Assembly: GCA_049840795.1 (NCBI GenBank)
Contig: JASGJK010000048.1
Coordinates: forward strand, 1-64,000
Origin: UPXZ01 sp049840795
Lineage (GTDB): Bacteria > Bacteroidota > Bacteroidia > Bacteroidales > Paludibacteraceae
DNA length: 64,000 nucleotides
Direction of reading: 5' to 3'
Numbering within the stretch: position 1 is the first letter of the stretch; every line of letters begins with the position of its first letter. Of the stretch, positions 33,628 to 43,396 are shown piece after piece. The notes beneath the pieces were generated by a model. The model did not search any database and was not told where the DNA came from. It saw only the letters and a list, made by a program, of their open reading frames with translations. Position numbers and translations under genes: made by a program.

Positions 33628-35406
33628 ATGGAAAATAATATTTTGTATTTGAAGATAATAGCTTGGCGAGAGCGTTATATTTCAGAGAAGCATTTTATAC
33701 TTCTACTCAGTTTGGTCATAGGTGTTTTTAGCGCAATAGCCTCATTTCTTTTAAAATCCACCATTCATCTCATTCAGCATTTGCTCACAAGTCACTTTAG
33801 TTTAGAAAAAGTGAACTACTGGTATCTGATTTTTCCTTTTATTGGGATTACATTATCTTATTTGTTTGTAAGATATATCGTAAAAGACGATATAAGCCAC
33901 GGTATAACGCGTATTCTTTATGCCATTTCACAGCGAAAATCCATTATAAAGTTTCATAATACGTGGACGTCAATTGTAGGTAGTGCCATTACCATCGGAT
34001 TTGGTGGATCGGTAGGAGCGGAGGCACCCATCGTGCTTACGGGATCGGCAATAGGGTCTAATTTGGGTAAATTCTTCAAAATGAACCAAAAAACGCTGAT
34101 GTTACTTGTCGGATGCGGAGCTTCGGGAGCCATTGGAGGGATTTTTAAGGCACCTATTGCCGGATTGGTTTTCACATTGGAGGTTTTGATGCTGGATATG
34201 ACCATGACTTCCATCTTACCAATATTGATTTCGTCGATCACAGCCACGTCTCTTGCCTATCTGTTTTCGGGCGACGCATTCATGTTTAAGTTTGATACTT
34301 ACGTCCCTTTTGAGGTAAATAGGATTCCTTATATAATGCTTCTTGGAGTGGTGTGCGGATTTGTATCGTTGTATTTTACGCGTGGAATGAATTTTCTCGA
34401 GAATCAATTCAGAAAAATAAAATCACCGGTGCAGAAATTACTTTTGGGCGGTACTGTTTTGAGTTTATTAATCTTTTTTCTTCCTCCGCTTTATGGAGAA
34501 GGTTATGAAACCATTAATGCACTCCTAAACGGCGATGCACGTTCGGTATTAGATCGAAGTTTCTTTTTAAATTTTGGCGATAGCATTTGGGTGCTGGTTA
34601 TATATCTTTTGTTGATTATTATATTTAAAATATTTGCTTCAGTTGCCACCAATAGTCCGGGCGGTGTCGGTGGAATTTTTGCGCCTACATTATTTATGGG
34701 GAGTATCACGGGGTTTGTCGTGAGTACGGTATTTAATCAATTCGGATTTGAGACACCAACCGAAAATTTTGCGTTAGCAGGCATGGCCGGACTAATGTCG
34801 GGTGTAATGCACGCGCCGTTAACGGGAATTTTTCTGATAGCCGAACTCACCGGTGGTTACAACTTATTTATGACACTGATGATTGTGTCGGTTATCTCTT
34901 ATCTTACTATCATCGTCTTCGAACCACATAGTTTGTATGCAATGCGGTTGGCTCAAAAGGGCGAACTGCTTACACATCATAAAGACAGAGCTGTACTTAC
35001 ACTTTTGAAAATGGAAAATGTAATTGAAACCGACTTAACGGAACTTACACCCACTATGAAGTTGGGAACATTAGTGAAAATTATTTCGCGCTCTTGTAGA
35101 AATGTTTTTCCGGTGGTGGATGTGGAAACACATCGATTACTTGGTATTGTGTTGCTTGACGAGGTTCGGAATATTATGTTTCGTCCGGAATTATATGACC
35201 GCTTTACGGTGCAAAAATTAATGATTTCGCCCCCCGCTGTGATTAATGTGAATATGCCGATGGAAAAAGTGATGCAGATTTTTGAAGATAGCGGAGCGTG
35301 GAATTTACCGGTGGTTGACGATCAAAAAAAATACTTGGGTTTTGTCTCTAAATCTAAAATTTTTAATTCGTACCGACACGTTTTAGTGCATTTCTCTGAC
35401 GAATGA
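33628..35406 (+). CDS. CLC family chloride channel/transporter with CBS domains
   Basis: This 592-residue membrane protein shows the CLC selectivity and gating motifs: GGSVGAEAPIVLTG (residues ~128-141), whose glutamate corresponds to the gating/proton Glu, and GGVGGIFAPTLFMG (~345-358). About ten hydrophobic segments precede a cytoplasmic C-terminus (~445-590) with two CBS repeats, the second including MEKVMQIFEDSGAWNLPVVD. Homologues are either Cl-/H+ exchangers or channels; retention of the gating Glu favours exchange, but this is inference. Confidence 0.92.
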   Translation: MENNILYLKIIAWRERYISEKHFILLLSLVIGVFSAIASFLLKSTIHLIQHLLTSHFSLEKVNYWYLIFPFIGITLSYLFVRYIVKDDISHGITRILYAISQRKSIIKFHNTWTSIVGSAITIGFGGSVGAEAPIVLTGSAIGSNLGKFFKMNQKTLMLLVGCGASGAIGGIFKAPIAGLVFTLEVLMLDMTMTSILPILISSITATSLAYLFSGDAFMFKFDTYVPFEVNRIPYIMLLGVVCGFVSLYFTRGMNFLENQFRKIKSPVQKLLLGGTVLSLLIFFLPPLYGEGYETINALLNGDARSVLDRSFFLNFGDSIWVLVIYLLLIIIFKIFASVATNSPGGVGGIFAPTLFMGSITGFVVSTVFNQFGFETPTENFALAGMAGLMSGVMHAPLTGIFLIAELTGGYNLFMTLMIVSVISYLTIIVFEPHSLYAMRLAQKGELLTHHKDRAVLTLLKMENVIETDLTELTPTMKLGTLVKIISRSCRNVFPVVDVETHRLLGIVLLDEVRNIMFRPELYDRFTVQKLMISPPAVINVNMPMEKVMQIFEDSGAWNLPVVDDQKKYLGFVSKSKIFNSYRHVLVHFSDE

Positions 35407-35534
35407 TATTTGCTGAATCTGTTCCAATACCGGATGCGAATTTAGATTCAAACAGTTTTTTCAGATTTATTTGTCTGAAATAAAGTAAAGATATTTACCT
35501 TGATTACCGTATATATTGAACATCAATAAAAATT

Positions 35535-35735
35535 ATGCCAAAAACAAAAATAAATTATACCGAAGCAGTAGCTGAGTTAGAGAAGATTCTACTTGAATTG
35601 GAAAATAACTCGGAAATTGATATGGAGCAAGTTTCTGTTAAGGTAAAACGTGCCGCTGACCTCCTGACTATTTGTAAGAAGCAACTTCACGAAATGGACG
35701 GCGAATTAGAAAAGATTCTGGAAGAGTTAGATTAA
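35535..35735 (+). CDS. xseB: Exodeoxyribonuclease VII small subunit
   Basis: This 66-residue protein matches XseB: NYTEAVAELEKILLELENN (residues ~7-25), then ADLLTICKKQLHEMDGELEKIL near the C-terminus. It partners the large subunit XseA in single-strand DNA degradation. XseA is not adjacent here, although the two are often linked; the upstream gene is the CLC protein. It converges with the methyltransferase gene on the other strand. Confidence 0.9.
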   Translation: MPKTKINYTEAVAELEKILLELENNSEIDMEQVSVKVKRAADLLTICKKQLHEMDGELEKILEELD

Positions 35736-35755
35736 TGGATATTGCAATGTCGATT

Positions 35756-36922
35756 TTAATACCTCTTGCTTCTATCGGCTAAAAATTCATTTCTTTTGCC
35801 GGAAAATATCTCATATTTGCAAAACAAACAATCCAAGGCGCCATTCAAAAGAGGAATTCTCTTTGACGGTTTGAGTCCTATTTTACTAAGCGCTCTTTCG
35901 TCGGAACTAATCACCCAAACGGCATTGTTTGCAAATTTGTGTTTCAGAATATTCCCCAAGTCTGAGTAGGTACGGGATAAGTCCTGTGTTGTGATGCGTT
36001 CTCCGTATGGCGGATTAGTCACGAGTATGCAAGGCTTTGCCGGAGTTTCAAGTTGCTGAAACGGCATTAGTTTAAACTCTATGTATTTATTTAGTCCGGC
36101 ACTTTGTACGTTTTCGGAGGCAATTTTTATCGCCTTTGGAGATATATCGGAGCCATATATCTTATTCTCAAACGGTTGCTCTTTACTGTCATCATTAAAA
36201 ACTTCATCAAATAGTTCTTCATCAAAGTCTTTCCATTTTTCAAAAGCAAATTCTTTTCGGTATATTCCGGGCGGTATGTTTAAGGCTATCAATGCTGCTT
36301 CAATCAATAATGTTCCGGAACCGCACATAGGGTCAATAAAATCGGTTTCCCCTTTCCATCCCGTCATTAATATCATTCCGGCAGCCAACGCTTCGTTTAT
36401 CGGCGCTTCGGTGTTTGCTTCTTTGTAGCCTCGCTTGTGCAACGATTCCCCCGAACTATCTAACGATAACGTACACGTATGGTGTGATACGTGAATGTTG
36501 AATACGAGCTGTGGATTGTCTAAGCGCACCGAAGGACGTTTTTTGTGTTTTTTATTAAAATAATCGACAATAGCATCCTTTACTCTATACGACAGATATT
36601 TGGAGTGATTGAAATCCTCGGAATAAACAGTAGCATCAACTGAAAAAGTTGTGTCGGCGCTCATTACTTTTTCCCAGTCAAAATCTTTGAGTGTATCATA
36701 CACTTGGTCGGCGTGCTTGGCATTAAACGTGTATATGGGTTTTAAGATGCGCGAAGCTGTTCGCAACCAAATATTAGCTTTGTAGAGCATACGGTTGTCG
36801 CCGGTAAAACTAACCGCACGACGATGGATTTGAATGTCGTTTGCACCCAAAGTCACTAATTCGGTGGCAAGGAGTTCCTCCATCCCCTTGAATGTCTTGG
36901 CTATCATCTCAAATTCCATCAT
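35756..36922 (-). CDS. THUMP domain 23S rRNA (guanine-N2)-type methyltransferase (RlmL-like)
   Basis: This 388-residue protein has an N-terminal ferredoxin-like/THUMP RNA-binding region (residues ~1-160) and a Rossmann methyltransferase domain. DPMCGSGTLLIEAALIA (~198-214) is the SAM motif, and TNPPYGER (~305-312) is the N2-guanine methyltransferase motif IV. The architecture equals the N-terminal half of E. coli RlmKL and of stand-alone Bacteroidetes homologues. Its ATGATG start overlaps the TGA of the upstream cysE-like gene, so the two are coupled. Confidence 0.9.
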   Translation of the reverse strand: MMEFEMIAKTFKGMEELLATELVTLGANDIQIHRRAVSFTGDNRMLYKANIWLRTASRILKPIYTFNAKHADQVYDTLKDFDWEKVMSADTTFSVDATVYSEDFNHSKYLSYRVKDAIVDYFNKKHKKRPSVRLDNPQLVFNIHVSHHTCTLSLDSSGESLHKRGYKEANTEAPINEALAAGMILMTGWKGETDFIDPMCGSGTLLIEAALIALNIPPGIYRKEFAFEKWKDFDEELFDEVFNDDSKEQPFENKIYGSDISPKAIKIASENVQSAGLNKYIEFKLMPFQQLETPAKPCILVTNPPYGERITTQDLSRTYSDLGNILKHKFANNAVWVISSDERALSKIGLKPSKRIPLLNGALDCLFCKYEIFSGKRNEFLADRSKRY

Positions 36923-37986
36923 TTTTCAAATCCTCTTTTATCAATTTTTACACCATATTTTTTTTCGTACTTTTCACGGCATTTTTTGCATCCGTACTTG
37001 CTGTTGCAGTTATTACAAGGGGTAAAGGTAGGGATACTTTTCTTATCGAAAATATTGGATAATAAAATTTGTTACCCTTGCGATCTTTTTTTCTTTGCTC
37101 ATCAGCTTTCTCGCTTTTTTTCTTTTGAGAAAGGCGAGCGCCTTCAGGCACATCGGCATCAACCCAAAGGTTTCCCCCGATAATGGCATTGTTTCCTACT
37201 TTTAATATTGCCTAATATCGTTGAATTTGAATAAATAATTACATTGTCGCCGATTTTAGGATGACGGTTGATTCCTTTAATCGGGTTGCCGGCTTCATCT
37301 AACGGAAAACTTTTAGCTCCGAGCGTAACTCCCTGATACATACGCACATTTTTGCCAATAATTGATGTTTCGCCGATCACAACTCCTGTGCCGTGATCAA
37401 TCATAAAATAGTTTCCGATGATGGCGCCCGGATGAATGTCGATACCTGTTTCGGAATGTGCGAGTTCTGTAATGATACGCGGAAGTATCGGAACCTCGAG
37501 TTTCAACAAGGCGTGAGCAATACGATAATTGGTAATTGCCTTGATGGAAGGATAGCAAAAAATAACTTCGCCGTAGCTTTTAGCTGCCGGATCTCCATTG
37601 TAAACGGCAATGATATCAGTATGTAGCGCCTTGCGAATTTCGGGGAGTTGCGTGATAAATTCGTCGCAGATTTTTTCGGCTCTATCTTGTAGTTTAGGGC
37701 ATTTGTAATCTTGACTTTCATTGATAAAGCAAATTCCCGATTTAATCTGCTGAACAAATAATTCGCGAAGCAGGTACACGTTTTTTTCAATGTGTCCGCT
37801 TACATTCTCAGGATTCACGCTCGAATCGCCAAAATAACCGGGATAAAAGATTGCCCTAAGTGTTTTGACTATCTCTTTAATGACATCGGTAGAAGGCATC
37901 GGATGATTTTCTTCTTGCTGACGGCAAAAATATTTAAGTCCTTCGGAATCTGAAAGTAGAATAATGCTATGTTGTATTTTATCCAT
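36919..37986 (-). CDS. cysE: Serine O-acetyltransferase with a cysteine-rich C-terminal extension (two frameshifts)
   Basis: The main part has the left-handed beta-helix of serine acetyltransferases: GIDIHPGAIIGNYFMIDHGTG with the catalytic His/Asp region, then VIGETSIIGKNVRMYQGVTLG. It makes O-acetylserine for cysteine synthesis. An extra base in an A run near 37,200 breaks the frame before VGNNAIIGG. The frame continues NLWVDADVPEGARLSQKK into a charged linker. A second indel near 37,065 leads to CNNCNSKYGCKKC and a lysine-rich end stopping at 36,919. The full span is 1,068 bases, exactly 356 codons, which supports one gain and one loss. The tail is unusual for CysE. Confidence 0.82.
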
Positions 37987-38036
37987 TTCTGTTTGAAAAC
38001 CGATAAAGGTCTGTTTTTTAATAATGTGAGTTGCTC

Positions 38037-38567
38037 TTATCTCTTACCAATAAAACCACTTGCTGATAAGGCGTTTAGTGCATTTTGAAGCCGTAATTCG
38101 CCGGCTCCGTTTATTGTGTGATATGGAATTTGCAGGTTTTCAATTTCACGTTTGTACCAGTCGAAAAAAAAGTCTCTGTCATTTCCGTGTTCGCGGACGT
38201 GATCAGGTTCCCATGCCAAATCAGGTTCGCAGAGTAGATAACAATCAATAAATCTGTCGTTCAGGCGATTTGTTACAAACTCAGGAATTCGTTTATACTT
38301 ATATGCTAACCAAACTTTGGTAATAATCAGATCAGTGTCAAAGAAAACGATTTGATCCTGTTGTTTGTTTAGTTCATATTTTTTTTCGTTCTCGATTTGT
38401 CGCTTGGCTATTTCGCAGACATCGTCAAAGGTATATTCTCTATTTAACTGTTCCACATATTCGCGTGCAAGTTCGGGTTCCCAAACGGTATCAAAGTGAG
38501 TGGCAAGCGCTTGGGTAAGTTCGGTTTTGCCGGTAGATTCGGGTCCGATAATCGCAATTTTCAGCAT
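38037..38567 (-). CDS. P-loop kinase related to the NadR ribosylnicotinamide kinase domain
   Basis: This 176-residue protein starts MLKIAIIGPESTGKTELTQAL, a Walker A loop in the GPESTGKT form found in the C-terminal kinase of NadR. WEPELAREYVEQL and FFDTDLIITKVW follow, as in that family. NadR phosphorylates nicotinamide riboside; here the adenylyltransferase and DNA-binding domains are absent, so it may act with a separate enzyme. The substrate is not proven. It is the first gene of a minus-strand run leading into cysE. Confidence 0.75.
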   Translation of the reverse strand: MLKIAIIGPESTGKTELTQALATHFDTVWEPELAREYVEQLNREYTFDDVCEIAKRQIENEKKYELNKQQDQIVFFDTDLIITKVWLAYKYKRIPEFVTNRLNDRFIDCYLLCEPDLAWEPDHVREHGNDRDFFFDWYKREIENLQIPYHTINGAGELRLQNALNALSASGFIGKR

Positions 38568-38620
38568 AATAAGTACGTAATAAAGTCATTTGACGGTTGC
38601 GTTGCGGGCGAAATAAAATT

Positions 38621-39624
38621 TTATGATTATCCGCTGTGTTACCTAAATTGATTTTTGTATGTAACCGATGCTATCATAAGCCTGTCAAATAAATTTTCAC
38701 CAAAGTATCTTCTATTGAATTTGTAACAGAATTCGTTCAGATAATTTTGAAGATATTCAGGTTTAATATCGTGATAAATATCCAGTAACATTCGTTTAGC
38801 GTTACTGATTGCTATATGAACCCAAGGTAATACCTTTCCAATTTCTTCTTTTGGTATTACTTGTGGTCGGTGCTCTTTGACAATATCTTTTATTTTGACG
38901 TAAGAAGTTGAATCGTCAGAATCAATGGTTGATTCTTTAGTTACATTGTTTTCAACCAATGAGGTTATTGTAGCTGATTTTAAGTCATTTATAACAATCA
39001 TTTTGATATGTCCCACTTGTCTTGGCTTACCTGTTTTGGTCGTTTGTCCTTCAACGGGTTGACTTTCTGCCATTACAAGGACTTTGCTTTTTTTCTGACT
39101 TCCACGACCTCTTTTCAATGGCTTTTTCTTTTCATCGTCAGGAGTTTCTGTTGAAAAGAAACCTTCATCTAATTCAATGACACCTGATAATGAATATATT
39201 TCATCCCGCTTGCCCATAATCTCACGTAGCTTATGAAGCAAAGTCCAAATTGGTTCATAGCGTTTATGACCCAACTGTCGTTGGAGTTCAGCCGCTGAAA
39301 AGCTTTTCTTTGTGCTTGTCAGCAAGTGAATGGCTATAAACCAATAACGAAATGGCAATTGTGAACCATGCATTACTGTATTGGCACGTAAACTTTGACG
39401 TTTACCGCATTTTTTACATTCATAGCATTCTTTATCTTTCTTCCAATAATGATTTGTTCCGCCACAATGAGGACAAACAACGCCTTGTTGGTCGCGATAC
39501 TCTTTAAATTTTACTCTACAACTTGTTTCGTCTGGATATTGTGCAACAAAATTTAGTAAATTCATGTCTTTTATGATTAGTTCTTACAAAGATAATCATT
39601 TTAGGCGAAATACCGGATAATCAT
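38621..39624. mobile_element. IS1595-family insertion sequence
   Basis: The element is ~1.0 kb and carries one transposase gene on the minus strand. Its ends are imperfect inverted repeats: the left end from 38,623 and the complement of the right end ending at 39,624 both start ATGATTATCCG and match at 24 of 30 bases. Flanks on both sides contain AAAATT, and 38,613-38,620 and 39,625-39,632 agree at seven of eight bases, so an 8-base target duplication is likely but not exact. It appears intact. Confidence 0.82.
38639..39565 (-). CDS. IS1595 family transposase
   Basis: This 308-residue transposase has an N-terminal zinc ribbon (CPHCGG near residue 32 and CYECKKCGKRQSLRANT near 48), then an ISXO2-like DDE-type domain containing VIELDEGFFSTE (residues ~128-139). 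The catalytic region ends with VHIAISNAKRMLLDIYHDI and LNEFCYKFNRRYF. The start ATG lies ~60 bases inside the right inverted repeat, and a TATCTTTG box (complement of 39,587-39,594) just upstream may drive it. No frameshift is present. Confidence 0.93.
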   Translation of the reverse strand: MNLLNFVAQYPDETSCRVKFKEYRDQQGVVCPHCGGTNHYWKKDKECYECKKCGKRQSLRANTVMHGSQLPFRYWFIAIHLLTSTKKSFSAAELQRQLGHKRYEPIWTLLHKLREIMGKRDEIYSLSGVIELDEGFFSTETPDDEKKKPLKRGRGSQKKSKVLVMAESQPVEGQTTKTGKPRQVGHIKMIVINDLKSATITSLVENNVTKESTIDSDDSTSYVKIKDIVKEHRPQVIPKEEIGKVLPWVHIAISNAKRMLLDIYHDIKPEYLQNYLNEFCYKFNRRYFGENLFDRLMIASVTYKNQFR

Positions 39625-39717
39625 TTAAAATTATATACGAGCAACGGATATTTTCTAAAAATGCGTTATATTTGTAGAATAAAGCTACTTTATCTTTGAA
39701 AATATTTATATAAAAAC

Positions 39718-40350
39718 ATGCAATTCAAGTGCAAAGTTACAATAATTATTCTGCTTTTTGTCGTTTTACAGAATGTTAATTCTCAAAATTGGGAGGTTAG
39801 GACTTTACATTCAATTAATGAGACAGAAAGTACAAAAGGTTATTCCATTTTTATTTCGAACACAACTCGTACTATTGTATTTGCTACACCACTAACGCTT
39901 GGTGCGGTAGCATTAATCAAAAAGAACGATGAATTATTAAAAGATGCAGCGTATTTAGGAGCAACATCAATTATTGCCGCTTTGTTAACTGACGGTATGA
40001 AGCGTTCCATAAATCGCGCTCGTCCGGCAGAAACTTATCCTTTTCTTATTAATGCCCATAGTATGACGAAAGACAGAGCATTTCCTTCGGGGCACGCTTC
40101 ATCGGCTTTTGCGCTCGCTACATCGCTTACACTCAAATATCCAAAATGGTATGTCGTTGCTCCGGCATATTTTTGGGCGTCATCGGTTGGCTATTCGAGA
40201 ATGAATCTGGGAATGCACTACCCGTCAGATGTTGCAGCGGGTGCTGTTTTGGGTGCCGGCAGTGCTTATCTTACTTATCTAATCAACGACTGGTTTTGGA
40301 AAAAACACGATAATAAAAAGCTTCTGTCGGACACATCGTATTGGAATTGA
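39718..40350 (+). CDS. PAP2 family phosphatase
   Basis: This 210-residue protein has a signal or anchor segment (residues ~6-20) and the three PAP2 motifs: KRSINRARP (~95-103), PSGHASS (~123-129) and SRMNLGMHYPSD (~160-171). The histidines of motifs 2 and 3 are the catalytic pair. Members remove phosphate from lipid phosphates such as undecaprenyl pyrophosphate or phosphatidate, on the periplasmic side. The exact substrate cannot be told. It is followed 10 bases later by an aspartyl protease. Confidence 0.88.
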   Translation: MQFKCKVTIIILLFVVLQNVNSQNWEVRTLHSINETESTKGYSIFISNTTRTIVFATPLTLGAVALIKKNDELLKDAAYLGATSIIAALLTDGMKRSINRARPAETYPFLINAHSMTKDRAFPSGHASSAFALATSLTLKYPKWYVVAPAYFWASSVGYSRMNLGMHYPSDVAAGAVLGAGSAYLTYLINDWFWKKHDNKKLLSDTSYWN

Positions 40351-40360
40351 AAATTATTTT

Positions 40361-41593
40361 ATGCAAAGAATCATCACTTCTGTATTATGTATTATTCTTA
40401 CGTCGAATGTCTTTTGTGGCTATTCCAAGAATAAAAAAATAGCATCTTTTCCTTTTGAAAAAGTAGGAAGTTATGTGGTATTGAACGTGAAAGTAAATAA
40501 TTCTTCGTCACTTAGGCTAATTTTAGATTCAGGCATCAAAAATACGATTATCACAGAACTTTTTGAGGATGATAATTTAGAATTGAATTACATTGATACT
40601 GTTCAACTTCAGGGGCTTGGCAGCGAAAGAGAACTAAATGCGCTGTATAGCAAAGATAATGTATTGAAAATAGGAAAGTTGCAGTTGCCGAAGTCAATAG
40701 TTTATTTTTTGCGGGAGGATGTGTTTAGTCTTTCGACTATGCTCGGGAAAAAAATAAACGGGATTTTAGGCTCAGATATATTCAAGCGTTATGTTGTGGA
40801 TATTAACTACGGTTTATCTCGAATAAATATTTATGACCCGACCGATTATGTGGCTTCCGAAAAGTACGAATGGCTTCCTATGGAAATTTCGGCACAGAAC
40901 AAAATGTTTATTAATGTGAATATAAAAGAAGAAAGTAGTGAGGCATATAAAAACGTAAAAGTACTTCTCGATACGGGTGCTGAAGCTGCAGCTTGGTTTC
41001 AAACGATACACGAAGACAATCGGGTGAAAGTGTCGGAGAAGTATATTTACGGAGTAATCGGAGAAGGGTTAAATGGTGAAATTTTAGGAAAATTCAGTCG
41101 TTTGAAAGAACTCTGTGTAGGTTCGTATTGTATAATAAATCCTATTGTGGCTTTCCCGGATTCCAATAGTATTACAAATGCCGTGCAAATTGCCGGACGA
41201 GATGGAAGTGTGGGTAGCCAGGTTCTGAAACGGTTTAATATGATTTTTGATTATCGGAACAAACGATTTTATTTTACAAAAAGCAGACTGTTTCATGAGC
41301 CTTTTGAGTATAATATTTCCGGACTTGAACTTGTTCAAACCATACTGTTTTATCCGGTGTACGAGGTAAACAAAGTGTGGAAATATTCAAAAGCCGAAAA
41401 AGCTGGGATAAAGCCGGGCGATATTATTTTTGAAATAAATAGTGAAAAAACATATTTTAAAACCCTCCCCGAAATAAAGAAAATCTTTTCTACTCCGTCA
41501 AGGTCTCCTTTAAAATTATTGGTAAAGCGAAACGATACATTTATATCAATCATGTTGGATATGAAAGATGAATTACAAACTACAACCGATTGA
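40361..41593 (+). CDS. Retropepsin-like aspartyl protease with PDZ domain
   Basis: This 410-residue protein begins with a signal peptide (MQRIITSVLCIILTSNVFCG). Two aspartyl protease half-motifs follow, LILDSGIKNT (D56) and VLLDTGAEAA (~residue 204), so both active-site aspartates are present in one chain. The C-terminus (~315-405) is a PDZ domain with KAEKAGIKPGDIIFEINSE. Such proteins are secreted or periplasmic; no substrate is known. It is probably co-transcribed with the PAP2 gene. Confidence 0.85.
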   Translation: MQRIITSVLCIILTSNVFCGYSKNKKIASFPFEKVGSYVVLNVKVNNSSSLRLILDSGIKNTIITELFEDDNLELNYIDTVQLQGLGSERELNALYSKDNVLKIGKLQLPKSIVYFLREDVFSLSTMLGKKINGILGSDIFKRYVVDINYGLSRINIYDPTDYVASEKYEWLPMEISAQNKMFINVNIKEESSEAYKNVKVLLDTGAEAAAWFQTIHEDNRVKVSEKYIYGVIGEGLNGEILGKFSRLKELCVGSYCIINPIVAFPDSNSITNAVQIAGRDGSVGSQVLKRFNMIFDYRNKRFYFTKSRLFHEPFEYNISGLELVQTILFYPVYEVNKVWKYSKAEKAGIKPGDIIFEINSEKTYFKTLPEIKKIFSTPSRSPLKLLVKRNDTFISIMLDMKDELQTTTD

Positions 41594-41699
41594 TGTACGG
41601 AACAGCATTACCACAAACACTGCTGACACCCCTCCAAAAGGTATCAGCAGTGTTAAGTGATAATTGTTTTAATACAATCAAATAGAATTTTTCTGAGTT

Positions 41700-42542
41700 T
41701 TAAGCTCTAATAGCATCTGCTACCACTTGAGACAGGGGAGTGGTTTTCCGTCCGATAAGCTCTGATAAAACATGGCTCGAATCGAATAAATCACCTTTTG
41801 ATGCACTTACGTCCCAACTTGCTATGGCTTCAGCAAATACATCAGGAATGCCGAATGACTTAAGAATAGTGGCGTACTCATTTGCCGGAAGGTTGTTGTA
41901 AGGGATGTTTTTACCCGTTTGTTTGGATATTTCGGCAGCCAGGTCGGCGAGTGTATAGCTTTCGTCACCCGAAAGTTCGTACGTTTTTCCACTATGTCCT
42001 TCCGAAGTCAAAACTACGGAGGCGGCTTCGGCAAAATCAATCCTTGCAGCCGATGATATCTTTCCGTTGTCGGCGCTTCCTATAAATGCGCCGGCGGAAA
42101 TAGCGTTTTTTACCGAACCGGTATAGTTTTCAGTGTACCATCCATTACGTAATATTATGTAACTCAAACCACTTTTTTTCAATGTGTTTTCGGTAGCCAA
42201 ATGCTCGGCAGCCAAACTTAACGAAGAGGTATCAGCGTGTAACAAACTGGTATATACGATTTGTTTGACACCGGCAGTTTTTGCGGTTTCAATCACGTTT
42301 GAATGTTGGCGTGCGCGCTGTCCCAATTCATTTCCGGAAATAAGCAATAACTTATCTACTCCTTGTAGCGCATTTACATTCGGCTCGTTATAATCGAATG
42401 GACGTACTTCAACTCCCAAATCGGTAGCTTTTTCCGGTGTGCGAACCAGTGCAATAATGTTTTCGATGGTAGTTTTTTCTTTCAACTTTTCTAATACAAG
42501 GTGTCCCAATTGTCCGGTAGCACCTGTGATGGCAATTTTCAT
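41700..42542 (-). CDS. qorB: NmrA-like SDR oxidoreductase, QorB-type quinone reductase
   Basis: This 280-residue protein begins MKIAITGATGQLGHLVLEKL with the atypical SDR glycine motif TGATGQLG binding NADPH. VYTSLLHADTSSLSLAAEHLATE (split here as VYTSLLHAD and LAAEHLATE) and YIILRNGWYTENY are typical of QorB/YtfG NAD(P)H:quinone oxidoreductases. It is divergent from an HxlR-type regulator, a common pairing, so it is probably induced by quinones or electrophiles. The symbol is by family resemblance. Confidence 0.85.
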   Translation of the reverse strand: MKIAITGATGQLGHLVLEKLKEKTTIENIIALVRTPEKATDLGVEVRPFDYNEPNVNALQGVDKLLLISGNELGQRARQHSNVIETAKTAGVKQIVYTSLLHADTSSLSLAAEHLATENTLKKSGLSYIILRNGWYTENYTGSVKNAISAGAFIGSADNGKISSAARIDFAEAASVVLTSEGHSGKTYELSGDESYTLADLAAEISKQTGKNIPYNNLPANEYATILKSFGIPDVFAEAIASWDVSASKGDLFDSSHVLSELIGRKTTPLSQVVADAIRA

Positions 42543-42694
42543 TTTTTGTTTCCTTTCTTTTAATTTGTTAGTATGATTTTTTTTATTGATTTTTTACGTT
42601 TATATTTGTAACATAAAGTAACTAATAATAGTTTATATCTGCGACTAAAAAATGGAGAATCTTTGCAAAAAGTAGTAACCGATAAGTAACAATT

Positions 42695-43021
42695 ATGCTT
42701 AAAACATACGAAACTATTCCCTGTCCTGTAACCGCAACATTGGGATTAATCGGCGGAAAATGGAAAACAATTATACTCTATGTACTGTCAAACGGAACAA
42801 AGCGCTTTGGAGAGATAGCGGTGCGTATTCCCGCAATATCTCGTAAAGTACTTACCCAACAACTGAAAGAATTGGAAAATGACGGACTTATTTCACGGCA
42901 ATATTTCAAAGAAACTCCACCAAGGGCAGAATACTCACTCACAGAGCTTGGAAAGAGTTTACTCCCCATTTTTCGTGAACTGGAGTTATGGGGAACTCAA
43001 CATATACTGAGGTCTGTCTGA
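42695..43021 (+). CDS. HxlR family winged-helix regulator
   Basis: This 108-residue protein has the HxlR signature: an N-terminal cysteine in CPVTATLGLIGGKWKTIIL (residues ~10-28), the recognition part AISRKVLTQQLKELENDGLI (~50-69) and the wing PPRAEYSLTELGKSLLP. Family members sense reactive electrophiles through that cysteine. It is divergent from qorB across 152 bases and is the likely regulator of that gene and of itself. Confidence 0.9.
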   Translation: MLKTYETIPCPVTATLGLIGGKWKTIILYVLSNGTKRFGEIAVRIPAISRKVLTQQLKELENDGLISRQYFKETPPRAEYSLTELGKSLLPIFRELELWGTQHILRSV

Positions 43022-43396
43022 TTTCATCAACGCAGCTTAGCTTATTTTAAAATCCTCATTCTGCTTCTGCTAAATTTATCGGAAGCATTCTATTTTTGTC
43101 TCTGTTATTCTTGAATTTCCCATCCTTTACGGCTCTTTATTTTTAGAAGTCCACTTTAACTCTTCGTTTTATTACTCCTTTTTCCGGCTATTTATATCTT
43201 TCACCCTTTTGTAATACATATTTCCTATTTGTAATTAAACTGTCTCTTTGCTGTAACATAAAATACGGAATTTTGCGCCGTAAAACATAAATAATTTTTA
43301 TTTGATGAAACGGGCACGATTAGTTAAACGCACAAAAGATATGGTTTGCTTAACGTGTGAGTTACATCTGAAAATCAAAAGATTAATTATCAACAG
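43022..43396. other. Non-coding gap before the TonB receptor
   Basis: This 375-base AT-rich gap holds no convincing gene. A weak promoter candidate is TTTG at 43,247-43,250 with GAATTTTG at 43,268-43,275 (17-base spacing, first base of the -7 box wrong). The ~110 bases after it would be the receptor mRNA leader. No clear terminator is seen after the HxlR gene. Confidence 0.3.

Noticed and set aside
36948..37151. Independent small gene encoding a 67-residue basic protein
   Set aside because: Its first residues continue the serine acetyltransferase sequence after a homopolymer error, so it is part of cysE.
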